Shown here piece after piece: positions 53,416-64,000 of a stretch of 64,000 bases of DNA (position 1 is its first letter; each line of letters opens with the position of its first letter). The position numbers and the translations under genes were made by a program. Below the pieces are notes generated by a model. It searched no databases. It saw only the letters and a program-made list of their open reading frames with translations, and was not told where the DNA came from. The stretch comes from Campanula takesimana (Eukaryota > Streptophyta > Magnoliopsida > Asterales > Campanulaceae), in the NCBI GenBank assembly GCA_026119855.1, contig JAOWBW010000146.1, forward strand, positions 434,001-498,000. The letters run 5' to 3'.

Positions 53416-56400
53416 AGAAGGTCTCTCTAGTAGATGGTTTGAAACACAACCTTCTTTCAGTATCACAATTCTGTGATAAAGGAATGCAATGTGTATTCAC
53501 TACTTCTAGTTGCTATGTGAAAGACATTGCCTCCAATGAAACTCTTTTCACTGCTAAACGTAAAGGTAACATTTATGTAGTAGACTTAAGTGCTATTATT
53601 GGTGTTGCTAATGTTTGTTTTGTAGCTAAGAACATCAGTGAGAACTCATGGCTATGGCACAAGAGAATCAGTCACTTGAACTTCAAGTATCTATCCAAAC
53701 TTGCCGGTTCAAATCTGGTAACTGGTCTGCCTCAAGTGTCTGCTGATCAAGGAAAGAAATGCACGGCCTATCAACTTGGAAAACAACATAAGTCATCTTT
53801 CCACAGCAAGCCCTGCATGTCTACATCTAAGTGCCTCCAATTTCTACATATGGATCTATTTGGCCCCACAACTACAGCAAGTATTGGGGGAAGTAGATAC
53901 ACTTTGGTTGTAGTAGATGATTTCTCTAGATATACTTGGGTGGAAACTTTCAGTCATAAAGATGACACCTATGCCATTGCTACCAAGTTATTCAAACTAC
54001 TACAGACCTAGAAAGAAAGTGATATCATCAGTATGAGATCAGACAACGACAGTGAATTCAAGAACAATGGTATTGCTCAGTACTATGATGATCATGGAAT
54101 AGACCACAACTTCTCAGCTGCCGGAACACCACAACAAAATGGTGTCATTGAGAGGAAGAATAGAACTCTTATAGAAGCTGGTAAAACCATGATTGCTGAA
54201 GCCAGGCTGCCAAAATACTTTTGGCCTGAAGCCATCAATACCGCATGCTTCACTCAAACAGATCTCTTATCAACAAATTCCATAACAAGACTCCTTATGA
54301 ACTCTGGAGTGGTAGGATTCCCAACATTGGATTCTTCAAAATATTCGGCTGCAAATGCTTCGTGCTTTACAACAGTAAGGAGCACAAAGGTAAATTTGAT
54401 GAGAAAGCTGATGAAGGAATCTTTGTTGGATACGCTAAGGCCTTTCGAGTTTTTAATAAGAAACTTTTGAAAATTGTTGAATCTGTTCATGTAACCTTTG
54501 ATGAATTTGATTTGGTAGAGTCTGACAAGACTCCAAATAGTACTAATGGTTCTAGTGTTCATGAGACAGGTGAAACCAGTAATTCTAACCCTGCAGGTTA
54601 AGTACCAGCTGCTGATCCAGTCATTTCAGTAGAAGAACCAGCAGATACTCAGTATTTCCCATCATCGGCAGAACATGATCATACTGATAACTTTTATAAT
54701 CCTTTTGCCGATGTAAACTCTGCTGATCATCCTGAAAACAGATCCATCCCTCAACCAATTTCTGTTATAAGACCTAATCCGTCAAGTTCTCATCCACCTC
54801 TCACTCAAAACTCTTCTTCCATTCCACCATCTACTGACCTAGATCCTCCTCTAGAATCTTTATAACAAGATTCAGTAAGACATGATGTGCCAAGAGAAGT
54901 TAGAGCAGTTCGTGATCATCCATTAGAAAACGTGATTGGTGATGTATTTGGTCCCAGGCTGACAAGGAACCTTAGCAAGGCATTTGATGAAAGTCTCTTC
55001 TCATCTGTTATGGTTTCCAACATAGAACCAAAGAAGACTGAAGAAGCTCTTGCTGATCCTGGTTGGGTTGAAGCCATGCAAGAGGAACTGAATTAGTCTG
55101 AAAGATGCAATGTATGGGAACTTGTGCCAAGACCAACTTCTCAACAAGTTATTGGTATAAAGTGGGTCTACAGGAACAAGTTGGATAAAGCTGGGAATAT
55201 CACTAGAAACAAAGCAAGGTTAGTTGCAAAAGGCTACCGACAAGAAGAAGGGATTGACTACGACGAGACATTTTCTCCTGTTGCAAGATTGGAAGCCATA
55301 AGACTTTTCTTAGCCTATGCTGCCTTCAAAGAATTCAAGTTATATCAAATGGATGTGAAAAGTGCCTTCTTGAATGGAGAACTCCAAGAACTCGTTTATG
55401 TCGAACAACCACCTGGTTTTGAGGACTCCAAGAAGCCTAATCATGTCTACCGATTGAAGAAATCTCTCTATGGCCTGAAGCAAGCTCCAAGGGTATGGTA
55501 TGAAACCCTTTCTAAGTTCTTACTTAGTGATGTCTTAGGTTTAACTCGAGGTAAAATCGATACTACTTTATTTGTTGCCAAGCATAAGGGTCATTCATTG
55601 TTTGTTCAAATATATGTCGATGATATTATATTTTGTTCTACTAATGAATCACTTTGCAAGAGATTTGAGAAGCTAATGCAGAGCAAGTTTGAGATGAGCA
55701 TGATGGGTGAACTAACATATTTCCTTGGACTTCAAGTCAAGCAAACCAATGAGGGAATATTTATCAGTCAAGCCAAGTATGCAAAAGAATTTATCATGAA
55801 GTTTGGCTTTAACACTGCTCATTCTCAAACCACACCGATGGGCACTAACATTCATTTAGAAAAGGATGAGTCTGGTAAGAAGGTAGATATGACTGTCTAC
55901 TGAGGTATGATTGTCTCACTCGTCTATCTAACTGCCAGTAGGCCAAATATCATGTTTGCCGTTTGTGTATGTGCCATGTTTCAAGCTGACCCTAGGAAAT
56001 CCCATCTGCAGGCTGTAAAATGCATTATTAAATATTTATGTGTTGGTTCTGCTAACCTTGGATTATGGTATGCTAGAGATCTCTTTTAATCTAATAAGTT
56101 ATTCAGATGCAGACTTTACAGCTTGTAGGGTGACCAGAAAAAGTACAAGTGAAACATGCCAGTTTTTTGGTGATCGGTTGGTGTCTTGGGCTTGTAAGAA
56201 GCAAGCATCAATTTCCACTTCCACTACTGAAGCTGAGTACATAGCTGCCAGCAGTTGCTGTTCACAAATCCTTTGGATGAAGCAGCAGTTGGTTGACTAT
56301 GAAATTCCATCTCAAGTTTGTCCCATTTATTGTGACAACAAATCTGCTATCTCAGTATCAAACAATCCGGTCATGCACTCCAAAACCAAGAACATAGACA

Positions 56401-56510
56401 TCAAATACCACTTTCTGAAGGAACATGTAGAAAAGGGAAATGTTGTGCTGCTCAAAGTTCATACCGATTTTTAAAGAGCAGACATACTGACTAAACCCTT
56501 AGATAAAAAA
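53416..56510 (+). pseudogene. SIRE-like copia pol (degenerate)
   Basis: GAG-pre-integrase WLWHKRISHLNFKYLSKLAG (~53650) and integrase (HMDLFGP, VVDDFSRYTWV, RSDNDSEF, AGTPQQNGVIERKNRTLIE) are followed by RT with TFSPVARLEAIRLFLAYAAF and IYVDDIIFCS, then RNase H (SYSDADFT, STTEAEYIAASSCCSQ, CDNKSAISVSNNP). The residue pattern fits the SIRE (Maximus) branch. It is broken by six in-frame stops (54009, 54599, 54863, 55094, 55901, 56472) and frameshifts near 54265 and 56085. Gag, protease and the 5' LTR are missing, replaced by the fragment at 53177-53415. All six stops can be explained by C-to-T change of a Gln or Arg codon. Confidence 0.88.
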
Positions 56511-56591
56511 TATTTGAATTCCTTAGAGGTGAACTACGTATGATTGATTTCTTTGGTTGAAACTGTGCTAACTTTGTTACTTGTGTTAGTC

Positions 56592-56608
56592 TGCTGATCT
56601 AATCAGCA
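56592..56608. repeat. Dyad TGCTGAT-CTA-ATCAGCA
   Basis: A perfect 7-bp inverted repeat with a 3-bp centre just after SIRE-like pol. The CTGCTGAT word recurs widely in the following ORF and its flanks. Confidence 0.85.
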
Positions 56609-56622
56609 AAGTATGAAATAAA

Positions 56623-56678
56623 TTGCCGACCAAAAGTATTGCCGACCAAATATCTTGCCGACAACTTGTCTTGCCGAT
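56623..56678 (+). repeat. Four TTGCCGAC repeats with exact 16-bp period
   Basis: TTGCCGAC at 56623, 56639, 56655 and (as TTGCCGAT) 56671. GCCGAC is the core bound by plant DREB/CBF factors (DRE/CRT element), which respond to cold and drought. The array lies ~370-430 bp upstream of the TATA-like box at 57052. Regulation by DREB is inference only. Confidence 0.85.
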
Positions 56679-57051
56679 TTTCAAAATTCAAATTTCATCG
56701 GTAGATCTTCTCTTAAAAGATAAGGATTCTCTGACACATGACGTAAGCATGTCAAATCAAAGGTACAATCGGTCACACCACCTCTCTGACACGTGTGTGC
56801 ACCCCCTTTCCCAAATCGTGTTAAAGATTTATCCCAAATACTTGTGATAAATTAGAAAGGTAACTTTTAATTCAATTGTTGTCATTTAGACCCTTTCTCT
56901 CTCCTAAGTTTAACCGTCTATACATAACCGTCCGGTTCACGCATTTAATTCTTTATGTGCGCACGTTCTCCAAGTTATTCGCTTTAGTTAAACTCCTCAT
57001 TATTTCTCTTTTCCCCATGCAAACCCTTCCTATTCGTTCTCTTCCATAACA

Positions 57052-57114
57052 TATAAAAGCTTCACTTAAACTCTTCACCCCTCTTCTTTTTTTTTTCTCT
57101 CTCTCTCTCTCTCT
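57052..57114 (+). promoter_or_regulatory. TATA-like box and CT tract before the third ORF
   Basis: ATATAAAAGC (TATA box at 57052-57058) is followed by a CT microsatellite at 57097-57114 and an ATG at 57284 preceded by TTTTGCAG, which resembles a 3' splice site. Together they look like a separate plant promoter and 5' leader between pol and the third ORF. A matching donor near 57186 (CTGGTAATAG) is possible but unproven. Confidence 0.4.
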
Positions 57115-57283
57115 TGAACTCTCATTTCAAGATTTTGCTCTTAATCATCTATTACTCACTGATTTCATCCTCTCTTCTAAGATCTGGTAATAGTTGTTTA
57201 CATTGCACTTGCTCCTTTCAAACTTGTTTTGAAATAAATTGATTTTAACTTGTGAGATTTCTTGAGTGATTTTGCAGATAATG

Positions 57284-60200
57284 TCGAGCAACGAAAAGGA
57301 TATCTATGGAGGTTACATTGACTCCGCGTTCTTCGAAGACTCAACTGACGGGGATTTCTTGAAGAATTTGATGATTGGTTTTTTTTTTTGGACTCATTCA
57401 TCACCCCGACTAGTGTTGAGTTCTTATTTTTGGGTCAAGTTCAAGAGTTTTTCTCCAACGCTTCAGTCATCACTGCTGCAAACGACCTGTCTACCTTCGT
57501 CTCCATCAACTCTACTGTCGCCGACGTCCCTATCTTCATCACTCCATCCTCTATTTCTGCTATTTTCCCACTCCTTAGAAGTTAAGGTGTAACTAGTCTT
57601 ACTAATGATAAGTCCTTGGACAAGGCATGGACCCTTATTAGGGGAGCCGGTCCTAAACTTAGTGGAGATAATCATCTGAAAGCTCATTATAAAAGGAGAT
57701 TTTATGCTCTTGCTAAAATCGTGGATAGCTGTCTGGTCTGCAGGTCTGGCTCTCACAGCCATGTTATTAATGTACAGTTTGAAGCAATGGCTGCCATTGT
57801 GTTGCAAGAAGAATTCAACTGGTATGCCTACCTATTTAGGGTCATTGCCATTGCTGCTGTTAAATGGAAAGAGGATAGAAGAAAGAACAAGGCTCACCCC
57901 GGAAAGGGTTGTCACTATATGCTGATTAGCACTATTTTGAGGCATAACTCAGAAATCGTTAGAGCTTCCCCAGCACCTCCTAGTTTTTATTTTGACAAGC
58001 TTAAATCCTTCAAGCTTGCTGACTGGAATAGAATTACCAAGAAGGCTTCTACCGGCACAATAGTTGTCCCTGCTGCTGGTACTCCGAAAAAGAAGAAGGC
58101 AAAGAAAATTGTTAAAGTTTCTGCTGTTGCTCTTACCTACGTTTCTACTCCCGCTCCTTCTACCGACAGGATACTTGCCAATTCTACTCCACCAGCTCCC
58201 AAGAAAAGAAGGCTGGTCAAGGCTGCCGATAAAGCTCAAGTAAAAAAGTCAAAGGTTATATCTACTGATGATCTTCCTGCTGCTCCAAAGCCAAAGCCTT
58301 CAGTTGCACAAATTTCTTCCTCTGAAATTCCTTCTACTGATCCAAGAGCTAATCAGATTAGGTTTGCTCCATCTCTTCTTGCCAGTGCAACACTTACTGC
58401 TCCCTCTGTGGTTATCAAGTCTGAACCCGATGCTGCCGATGAAATGGCTGAGAGAAGGAAACTGATTGAATCTAACTTAAGGGTAAGAGTCCCTCTTCAG
58501 AAAGGAATTCTAGATATTCCTTACTTACCTGAGCTCCATGCTGCTGCTGATGTAGCCTCTGGACCTACTATCAGAAAGTGCAAGCCGATCAGGAACCCCA
58601 CATTTCATATTTTCTTTAGAAACCATTGGTCATTCACCAATAAGGTCTTATCTAAGAATTGGGTGTTCCCTATTGATCATCTCCATCCGTTCGTTCGCTT
58701 GTTGCTCCAGTTTCATGAGGAAAGAAAGGAGTCAGTTCCTACTGGAAACCATACTGATTATGTTGATTACACAAGCCTGAACAGGGTCACCATATGTTTA
58801 AAGAGAAGTTTGTACCCCTTCTGAAATTTCAGAGGTTGCCTGAAGGAGAACTGAGGTAAAATTTTGGAAGGTATTTTGATTTGCTACCTCTTCCATTGAA
58901 TCAGGTCTATCTGTTTCAAGATAGGATTAGACAGGATCTGATGGTGCAAGATGTATGGGTTGCTTATGCCTCAATCTTCAACCAGCTGATAAACTTTGAT
59001 AAACAAGATCCCTATCAGTTGGGAAGACTAGAAGATGAGGATGATTTGCTGAACTACAATGACAGTGAAAGACTGGATAAGAGTGCACAAGCCAATCAAT
59101 TCATAAAGAATATGCAGAGGATAACCCTAAATCTACTGAACGATTCAGAGGCATTTATCAAAGCTAGAGCTGCTTCTCCTCCAACATCTACCTCTATTCC
59201 TGAACCAGTTCCTCCACCAGCAATCTCACCGATTCCAACTCCAAGAAGTTCTGTTGATACTGCCAATTTTGTTTGTACTCACAAGGCTGCTGGTGACACT
59301 CTCACTTCTTCTGACTCAATCAGTGAGTTGGAAAAGATGCCTATTAGCATTATTTTCAAGAAGCCCTCTTCTGATCAGGCTTAATCTACTATCATTCCAG
59401 CTACCGTTTCATCTGCTGAAGCCTCTGCTGACTCAATATTAGCTAGTGATGGCTCTGAGCGAAGTCAAGGAGGAGGCTGTTCTGTTGACAAAGGATCTGC
59501 TGATAAATCTGTTGTACAACTTGTTGAGAAAACTTCAGACACTCAACCTGCTGATGAATCCAGCGCTGCTGATGAGCCCCTGGTTAATCAAGTTAAGGAA
59601 ACAATGGAAACTCAACCTCTGATTGCAAGAGAAGACCAACTTGCATCAATTGAGCAAACTGCTGACACTCAAGTTGCTGATGAAGTTGTTGTTGAAGAAT
59701 TGCCGATTTCAGGAGGAGTACATACCGATGTTCAAGAAATCTTAACTGCCGACGAGCCAACTTCTGACACTCATCTGACTGAGCCAACTGCTGACACTCA
59801 GATCATTCCAGCCTCTGTCTCTGCTGATGTAATCTTTGTTGAACTTACTGGTGTTAGAGAGATTGTTGAGTTGGGAGGAGGTGCCTTTGCCGAAATTTCC
59901 GATTCTATTGAGCGTGCTGCTGCCATTGATGCAATGATTGCTGCTGATCTGCAATTTGAGGAACTTCAGGCTGCTTTATTTGCTCCTGAGGAACCTCTTC
60001 TTTTACAAGCTCCTGAGGTACAGCCTGCCGCTGTTGCTGTTTATGTCGCTGCTGATGAGGAAAGCTCTGATGAAATCGATCCTGATGATTATGTAGAGCT
60101 TCCAGCAGTTGAGGATGAAGATGAGAAAGACTCTGCTCCACCTCCTGAGTACAACTATTCACTTCACGGCAAGGAGATGATGAGCTCAAACTGGTACACA

Positions 60201-61700
60201 ACCAGTCTCTCCATTCCTACTGACAGGTTTGGCAGACCATTATTCCCTCCTCATCAACCAATCATGTCTTTCCAATCTACTCTATAGAGAATTACTTCTC
60301 CATTCGATAAAGAACATCCCCATTACACCAAGCATCCCTTCCTTGCTGGTTCCTCAGCCAGTGAAAAATTGGTTTTTATGCCTTGGTTCAAGGTCAAATT
60401 TGATAGAAGAAAAGGGAAGACTCCCAAGGTCTCTAGGCTAAAGAAGAAAGCTACTGTTTATGAACCTCTTCACTGCCTGCCTGGTAAATTGAAAGTAGGT
60501 GGTAAAGTTCATCTACTTGGTCCATCTCCCAAGGAAGTCTGCATCACAACCAATGGTTGGCTGAGAAGATGCATGATGATAGATGATAAACTTTTTGACA
60601 TCCTTGAGCTTCGGGCTACTGACTTTAGAGGACTGCTCTATCTTGTCAAATCAGTTGCTCATCCATTGACGCTGCCGATGTTTCACCCGCGACAACGTGC
60701 TGACCATTATGTCTTCACTTCGAGATTGATGTTTGCCAATCTGGTCAACATTATTCTTGAAGGTCGTGCTTACTTGAACTTCTTCTTGGCCTTATTTCTT
60801 TCAATGGAAGACAATGGTATCTTTCATTTGCCGGGCGATCATGCTGTTATTATTCATCCTGATTTTCCCATGCTGATTGTCCGTGCTGATCCTACTGCTG
60901 CAGATTGCTCTCTCATTGCCTCTACATCAATTCCTGCTGACTACTTCCAGTCTGCTGATGACGCTGAACTTCACCGATTTTTGCTTCTGCCTCCTGCTCC
61001 TGTTTCTCCTCCATCATCCCTTATGCTGATTGTTCTTTCCTCTGATGATGAGATGACTGCTGCTGATGATGTTCTTATTGAAAATGCTGATTTGTTGAAT
61101 GAAGATTTTGTTCCTTCATTGGTCGTTCCTTCATCCCTAAATCCCCTTCAGCCAGCTGTGGTAAACAGCTTATATGAATACCTTCGCTTCAGTGATGGTG
61201 ATTTGTCTGATCAGCAAGTGCCTGCCACTCGTACTGATTTTGGTGATATGGCTCTTTCTCTTGCTAACCTGATAAGGGACGTTCATCGCGATCTTGCTAA
61301 TAAGATTCTTAAGTCCAATCAGGAGGAGGAAACCATAAGGATTAAAGACTTGAAGGAGCTTCTAGCCGATAGAGAGGAACGAGTGATGAAGCTTTCTGAA
61401 TCCTTAGGAACTATGCATTCAATTCAGAATCAACTTGTTGATAATCAGAGATCTCAGATCAAAAACTTAGCATCTACCCAAAAGGAGCTATCTGTAACCA
61501 AGACTGCTCTTGCTGATGCTCATCTAAAGATTGCAGCTCTTGAAGCCAACAACCTGATGGTGACTGAAAGATTACAAAGTGCAAATAAAAGACAGAAGAG
61601 GAAAGCTAACAAAGAAGAAGCCAGAGCAAAGAAGAAGGCCAAATGCACTGAATCTACATCAAAGGCTGCTGACCAGCAAGAGGACCCTCCCATATCTTAA
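57284..61700 (+). pseudogene. Large unrecognised ORF in the env-like position of a SIRE-like element
   Basis: Broken ORF of about 4.4 kb between pol and the 3' LTR. Pieces: ATG at 57284, a shifted stretch to 57585, then 57616-58824, 58881-59384, 59604-60287 and 60369-61700. The first part (VQEFFSNASVI ... FYALAKIVDSCLVCRSGSHS ... YMLISTILRH) resembles plant transposon-associated domains seen in retroelement ORFs. A Lys-rich and Pro/Ala-rich linker follows (58080-58300), then a very acidic Ala-Asp-repeat region (59400-60200). Further on are a folded-looking part (60369-60900) and a C-terminal coiled coil with basic tail (~61300-61680; LKELLADREERVMKLSESLG ... KRKANKEEARAKKKAK). SIRE elements carry an env-like ORF here, but I see no signal peptide or membrane span. 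Calling it an envelope would be unsupported. Confidence 0.6.
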
Positions 61701-62022
61701 GTTAATGTAGCCAATGATATAGATATCCTGAAGACCTTCCAAGATATATCCAAAACTTCTTTGCTAACCATTATTGCTTCTATTTGTGTGTTTGGTTATT
61801 TTATGTTATGTTCTTATAATATATCTGCTGCTCTTCATGCTAACTTTGTCTTGCAGATTATTAGTTCCCTGCTGATCATTCTTCTTTTCCTTTTCTAAGA
61901 CATCTAATGTGTGACTTGGCGTAGAGAATGATAATAAATAGACATTCCCTATACATTCTTTTACTAAGCTAAGTTAGGTGTTCTTGGATAGGATGATTGG
62001 ACTTAAGCAATTAGGAGGAGAT
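61701..62022 (+). other. 3' untranslated region and polypurine tract
   Basis: No gene. It ends with TTAGGAGGAGAT (62011-62022), a purine tract directly before the LTR start. Confidence 0.7.
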
Positions 62023-62700
62023 TGTTGTTCAAATATATGTTTAGGACATAGAATTGCTTAATCTCAATCATAGTTAACACTTAGGATCCCCCAATTTTCG
62101 ATCGAACCATCTTAGGTACCCTTAGGATTCTTTGTGACCTGCACAGGTATCTTTACAGCTCTCCAATACAAGGAAAACCATCTAGAAGACAACAGTAATC
62201 AAATCAGCCGACCAGCATTCAAGTTGTCGATCAACTTGCTACTTAGTTCACAATCAAGTTGCCGACTTCATAACAAACAGCAAGGACAGTCTGGACTTTA
62301 CTGGTAGTCAGGTTTCATCGTTCTATCTTAAAGTCAACTTTACTGATTGTGTCATTTCAGTACTATCTTATCAGAAAGTAGTTTATCTGCTCAGTCATGA
62401 TTACTGCGCCGTCTGACACATAGCTATTTTTAGCTCTACTCTGTCTCTACTTTCTTTTGCAGGTAACCGGTTGAGACAAAGGGGTCCTTACCCATCAAAA
62501 TTTTCTAAGCATGCGTGTACTACATATCTTCGCCATTAATGCCAAAGATACCGCATTTAATGCTCCTCAACTACCCAGCTGGAAATTCAAATTGCAAGTC
62601 TTCTTCCACAAGACTTAAGTCATTAACTCCTCTTATAAATAGAGGACTTAGAGAATTGAAGAAGGTTATTGAAAATAGTGCATTGAAGAGAGTTGATTGT
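62023..62700 (+). repeat. SIRE-like 3' LTR, truncated
   Basis: It begins TGTTGTTCAAATATATGTTT after the PPT and includes two more GCCGAC words (~62208, ~62260) and a TATA box TATAAATA at 62634-62641. Its end is not seen: near 62700 the sequence becomes Ogre-like gag. The boundary is approximate. Confidence 0.65.
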
Positions 62701-62708
62701 TTAGTATA

Positions 62709-64000
62709 TGCAAACTTCACGGTGAACCCGTCTCAGTATCCACCCGATCATAATGCCTTTGCTCTGTATATGCAAACTCTGTATCCGAATCAGCAACCCA
62801 ACGCCTATGGTGTGTTTGCTAGTGGTGTCTCTCCGTACAATCGAGGAACTTCCTATGGGCAAGATCCTAACTTGGTCCGTCAAATGGAAGCATTCTACAA
62901 TGGTGTCCCGTATGTACCTCTTACTAGAGCTGAGATTGAGATGAATGAAATGTTGAGAAAAGTCATGAATAAAGGAGAGTTTTCTGCAGATTCCTTGAAA
63001 TTATCTCCGTTTGCTGTTTTGCCTCCTAAATTCAAGATGCCTGATGTGGAAAAGTTTGATGGTACGGGTTTCCCAATGGCCCACCTGAAATCTTATGCTC
63101 ATGCAATGAAGTCCTGTGGGGCTAATGTTGGTGCTATGGCCTCCAACTTCCATTTGACTTTGGTAGGAGCAGCTAAGCAATGGTTCATGACTGTGGATGC
63201 CAACTTGGTTGATATCTGGGGGAAGCTTGTGGATGAATTCCAAAAGCGATAAAAAGATAACTCCAACTGGGAGAAGAGCCGCCGTGATCTCGATTCGTGT
63301 GCTCAGCGTGAGAAGGAATCATTTTCCAAATTTGCAAGTAGGTGGAGGAAGAAAGTTGCTCAAACTCTGGAAAGGCCCGACAGTGGCGAGCAAACTCGCA
63401 TTTTCCTTAAGAATCTTCAGCCGGTATATGCAGATAAGATGAAATATCTCCCATTTCCGGATTTTGCTTCTATTCTAGATGTGGGTTCCCGTATCGACGA
63501 AGATGTCCGAAATAGGGTGATCAAGCTAGATCCTTCTCCTAGCTCCTACAGATTCCGACCCCCTACTAAGGCCCCGACGCCAGTTGTGAACAATGTTGCC
63601 ATGACTCCCGCTCCCTTTTGGAACAACAATGTGGGACCTAGCCAGAACAGTTACAATAGGGCACCCCCGTGTTATAATCAAGACGGGTCTGTGAACTCTA
63701 TCAACAATCAACAAAGGAATAAGATCCAAAGAGAAATACATTTTGATGAATTTAATGTTCCCTTGTCCACAATTTTCCAAGGATTGGTTGCTCAAGGGGC
63801 ACTGAAGCCAATAGAGGGGTACCGCGCACCAAATCCTTTGCCTAAGTACTGGGATGCTAGCAAGTACTGCACATACCACGTATCACCTGGTCATGCTACT
63901 GACGATTGTTGGGGTCTGAAGCACATTCTGCAAGATATGATTGACGATGGAGTCATCCAGAAACCACCCCAACCGAATGTTGAGAATAACCCTATACCAA
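62709..64000 (+). pseudogene. Ogre/Tat-like gag, one stop, cut by window end
   Basis: An open reading stretch encodes an Ogre-type Gag. LPPKFKMPDVEKFDGTGFPM and GAAKQWFMTVDANLV form the capsid core (~63020-63210), and the C-terminal module CTYHVSPGHATDDCWGLKHI is at ~63868-63927. A single TAA at 63250-63252 interrupts the frame; on both sides the same frame is open to the window edge. The ATG at 62515 lies in the LTR sequence upstream and is not the natural start. The true N-terminus and leader are missing because of the junction near 62700. It differs from the Ogre gag at 20504, so it is another copy or subfamily. Confidence 0.87.

Noticed and set aside
57463..57807. 114-residue minus-strand ORF
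   Set aside because: Shadow of the third ORF of the SIRE-like element; no domain.

Overview
This is repeat-dense plant nuclear DNA, most likely from a eudicot. Nothing in it looks like an ordinary host gene. It consists of nested transposable elements: Ty3/gypsy chromovirus (Tekay-type), Ty3/gypsy Tat/Ogre, two Ty1/copia families, Stowaway-type MITEs and non-autonomous Helitrons. The species cannot be named from sequence alone.

Layout. 1-4.5 kb and 14-18 kb are AT-rich sequence carrying a cluster of TA-flanked Stowaway MITEs and two Helitrons of one family in opposite orientations (1055-1986 minus, inside a MITE; 15834-17251 plus). At 4556-13828 a complete Tekay-type chromovirus sits inside another MITE. 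It has 2.33 kb LTRs that seem to differ only in one poly-T run, a GAGAG target duplication, and an unbroken 1,501-residue gag-pol reading frame, so it is the youngest and most likely functional element here. A degraded Ogre/Tat element starts at 18001 (LTR, arginine-tRNA-type PBS, gag, protease, G-patch-like segment, RT, two RNases H, damaged integrase, and an antisense ORF). It is split in gag by a minus-strand copia element (21341-29863, TSD TTTCT). A second copia of the same family lies at 36906-45452 on the plus strand. It runs on, without a target duplication, into a second PBS and leader up to a 100-N assembly gap (46754-46853).

Beyond the gap is a rearranged piece of Tekay-like LTR, then a minus-strand gag-only Tekay derivative (47376-53176) whose pol is missing. 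It abuts a copia integrase fragment fused to a degenerate SIRE-like copia pol (53177-56500). A large broken unrecognised ORF lies in the env-like position (57284-61700), followed by a SIRE-like 3' LTR and then another Ogre-like gag that runs off the window.

The most interesting structure is not a gene. Five elements from four families (Tekay, gag-only Tekay, two copia elements of one family, Ogre) carry short dyad-symmetric GC-rich motifs built as arms-CG-N2/3-CG-arms. They are arranged in pairs at a fixed centre-to-centre spacing (19, 20 or 22 bp by family). Where a TATA box is clear they lie about 80-210 bp upstream of it, and several elements repeat them in the internal leader. The two copia copies carry different motif sequences at the same place, while one motif is shared between a copia and a gypsy element. 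This looks like an exchangeable regulatory module and is the main lead of this window.
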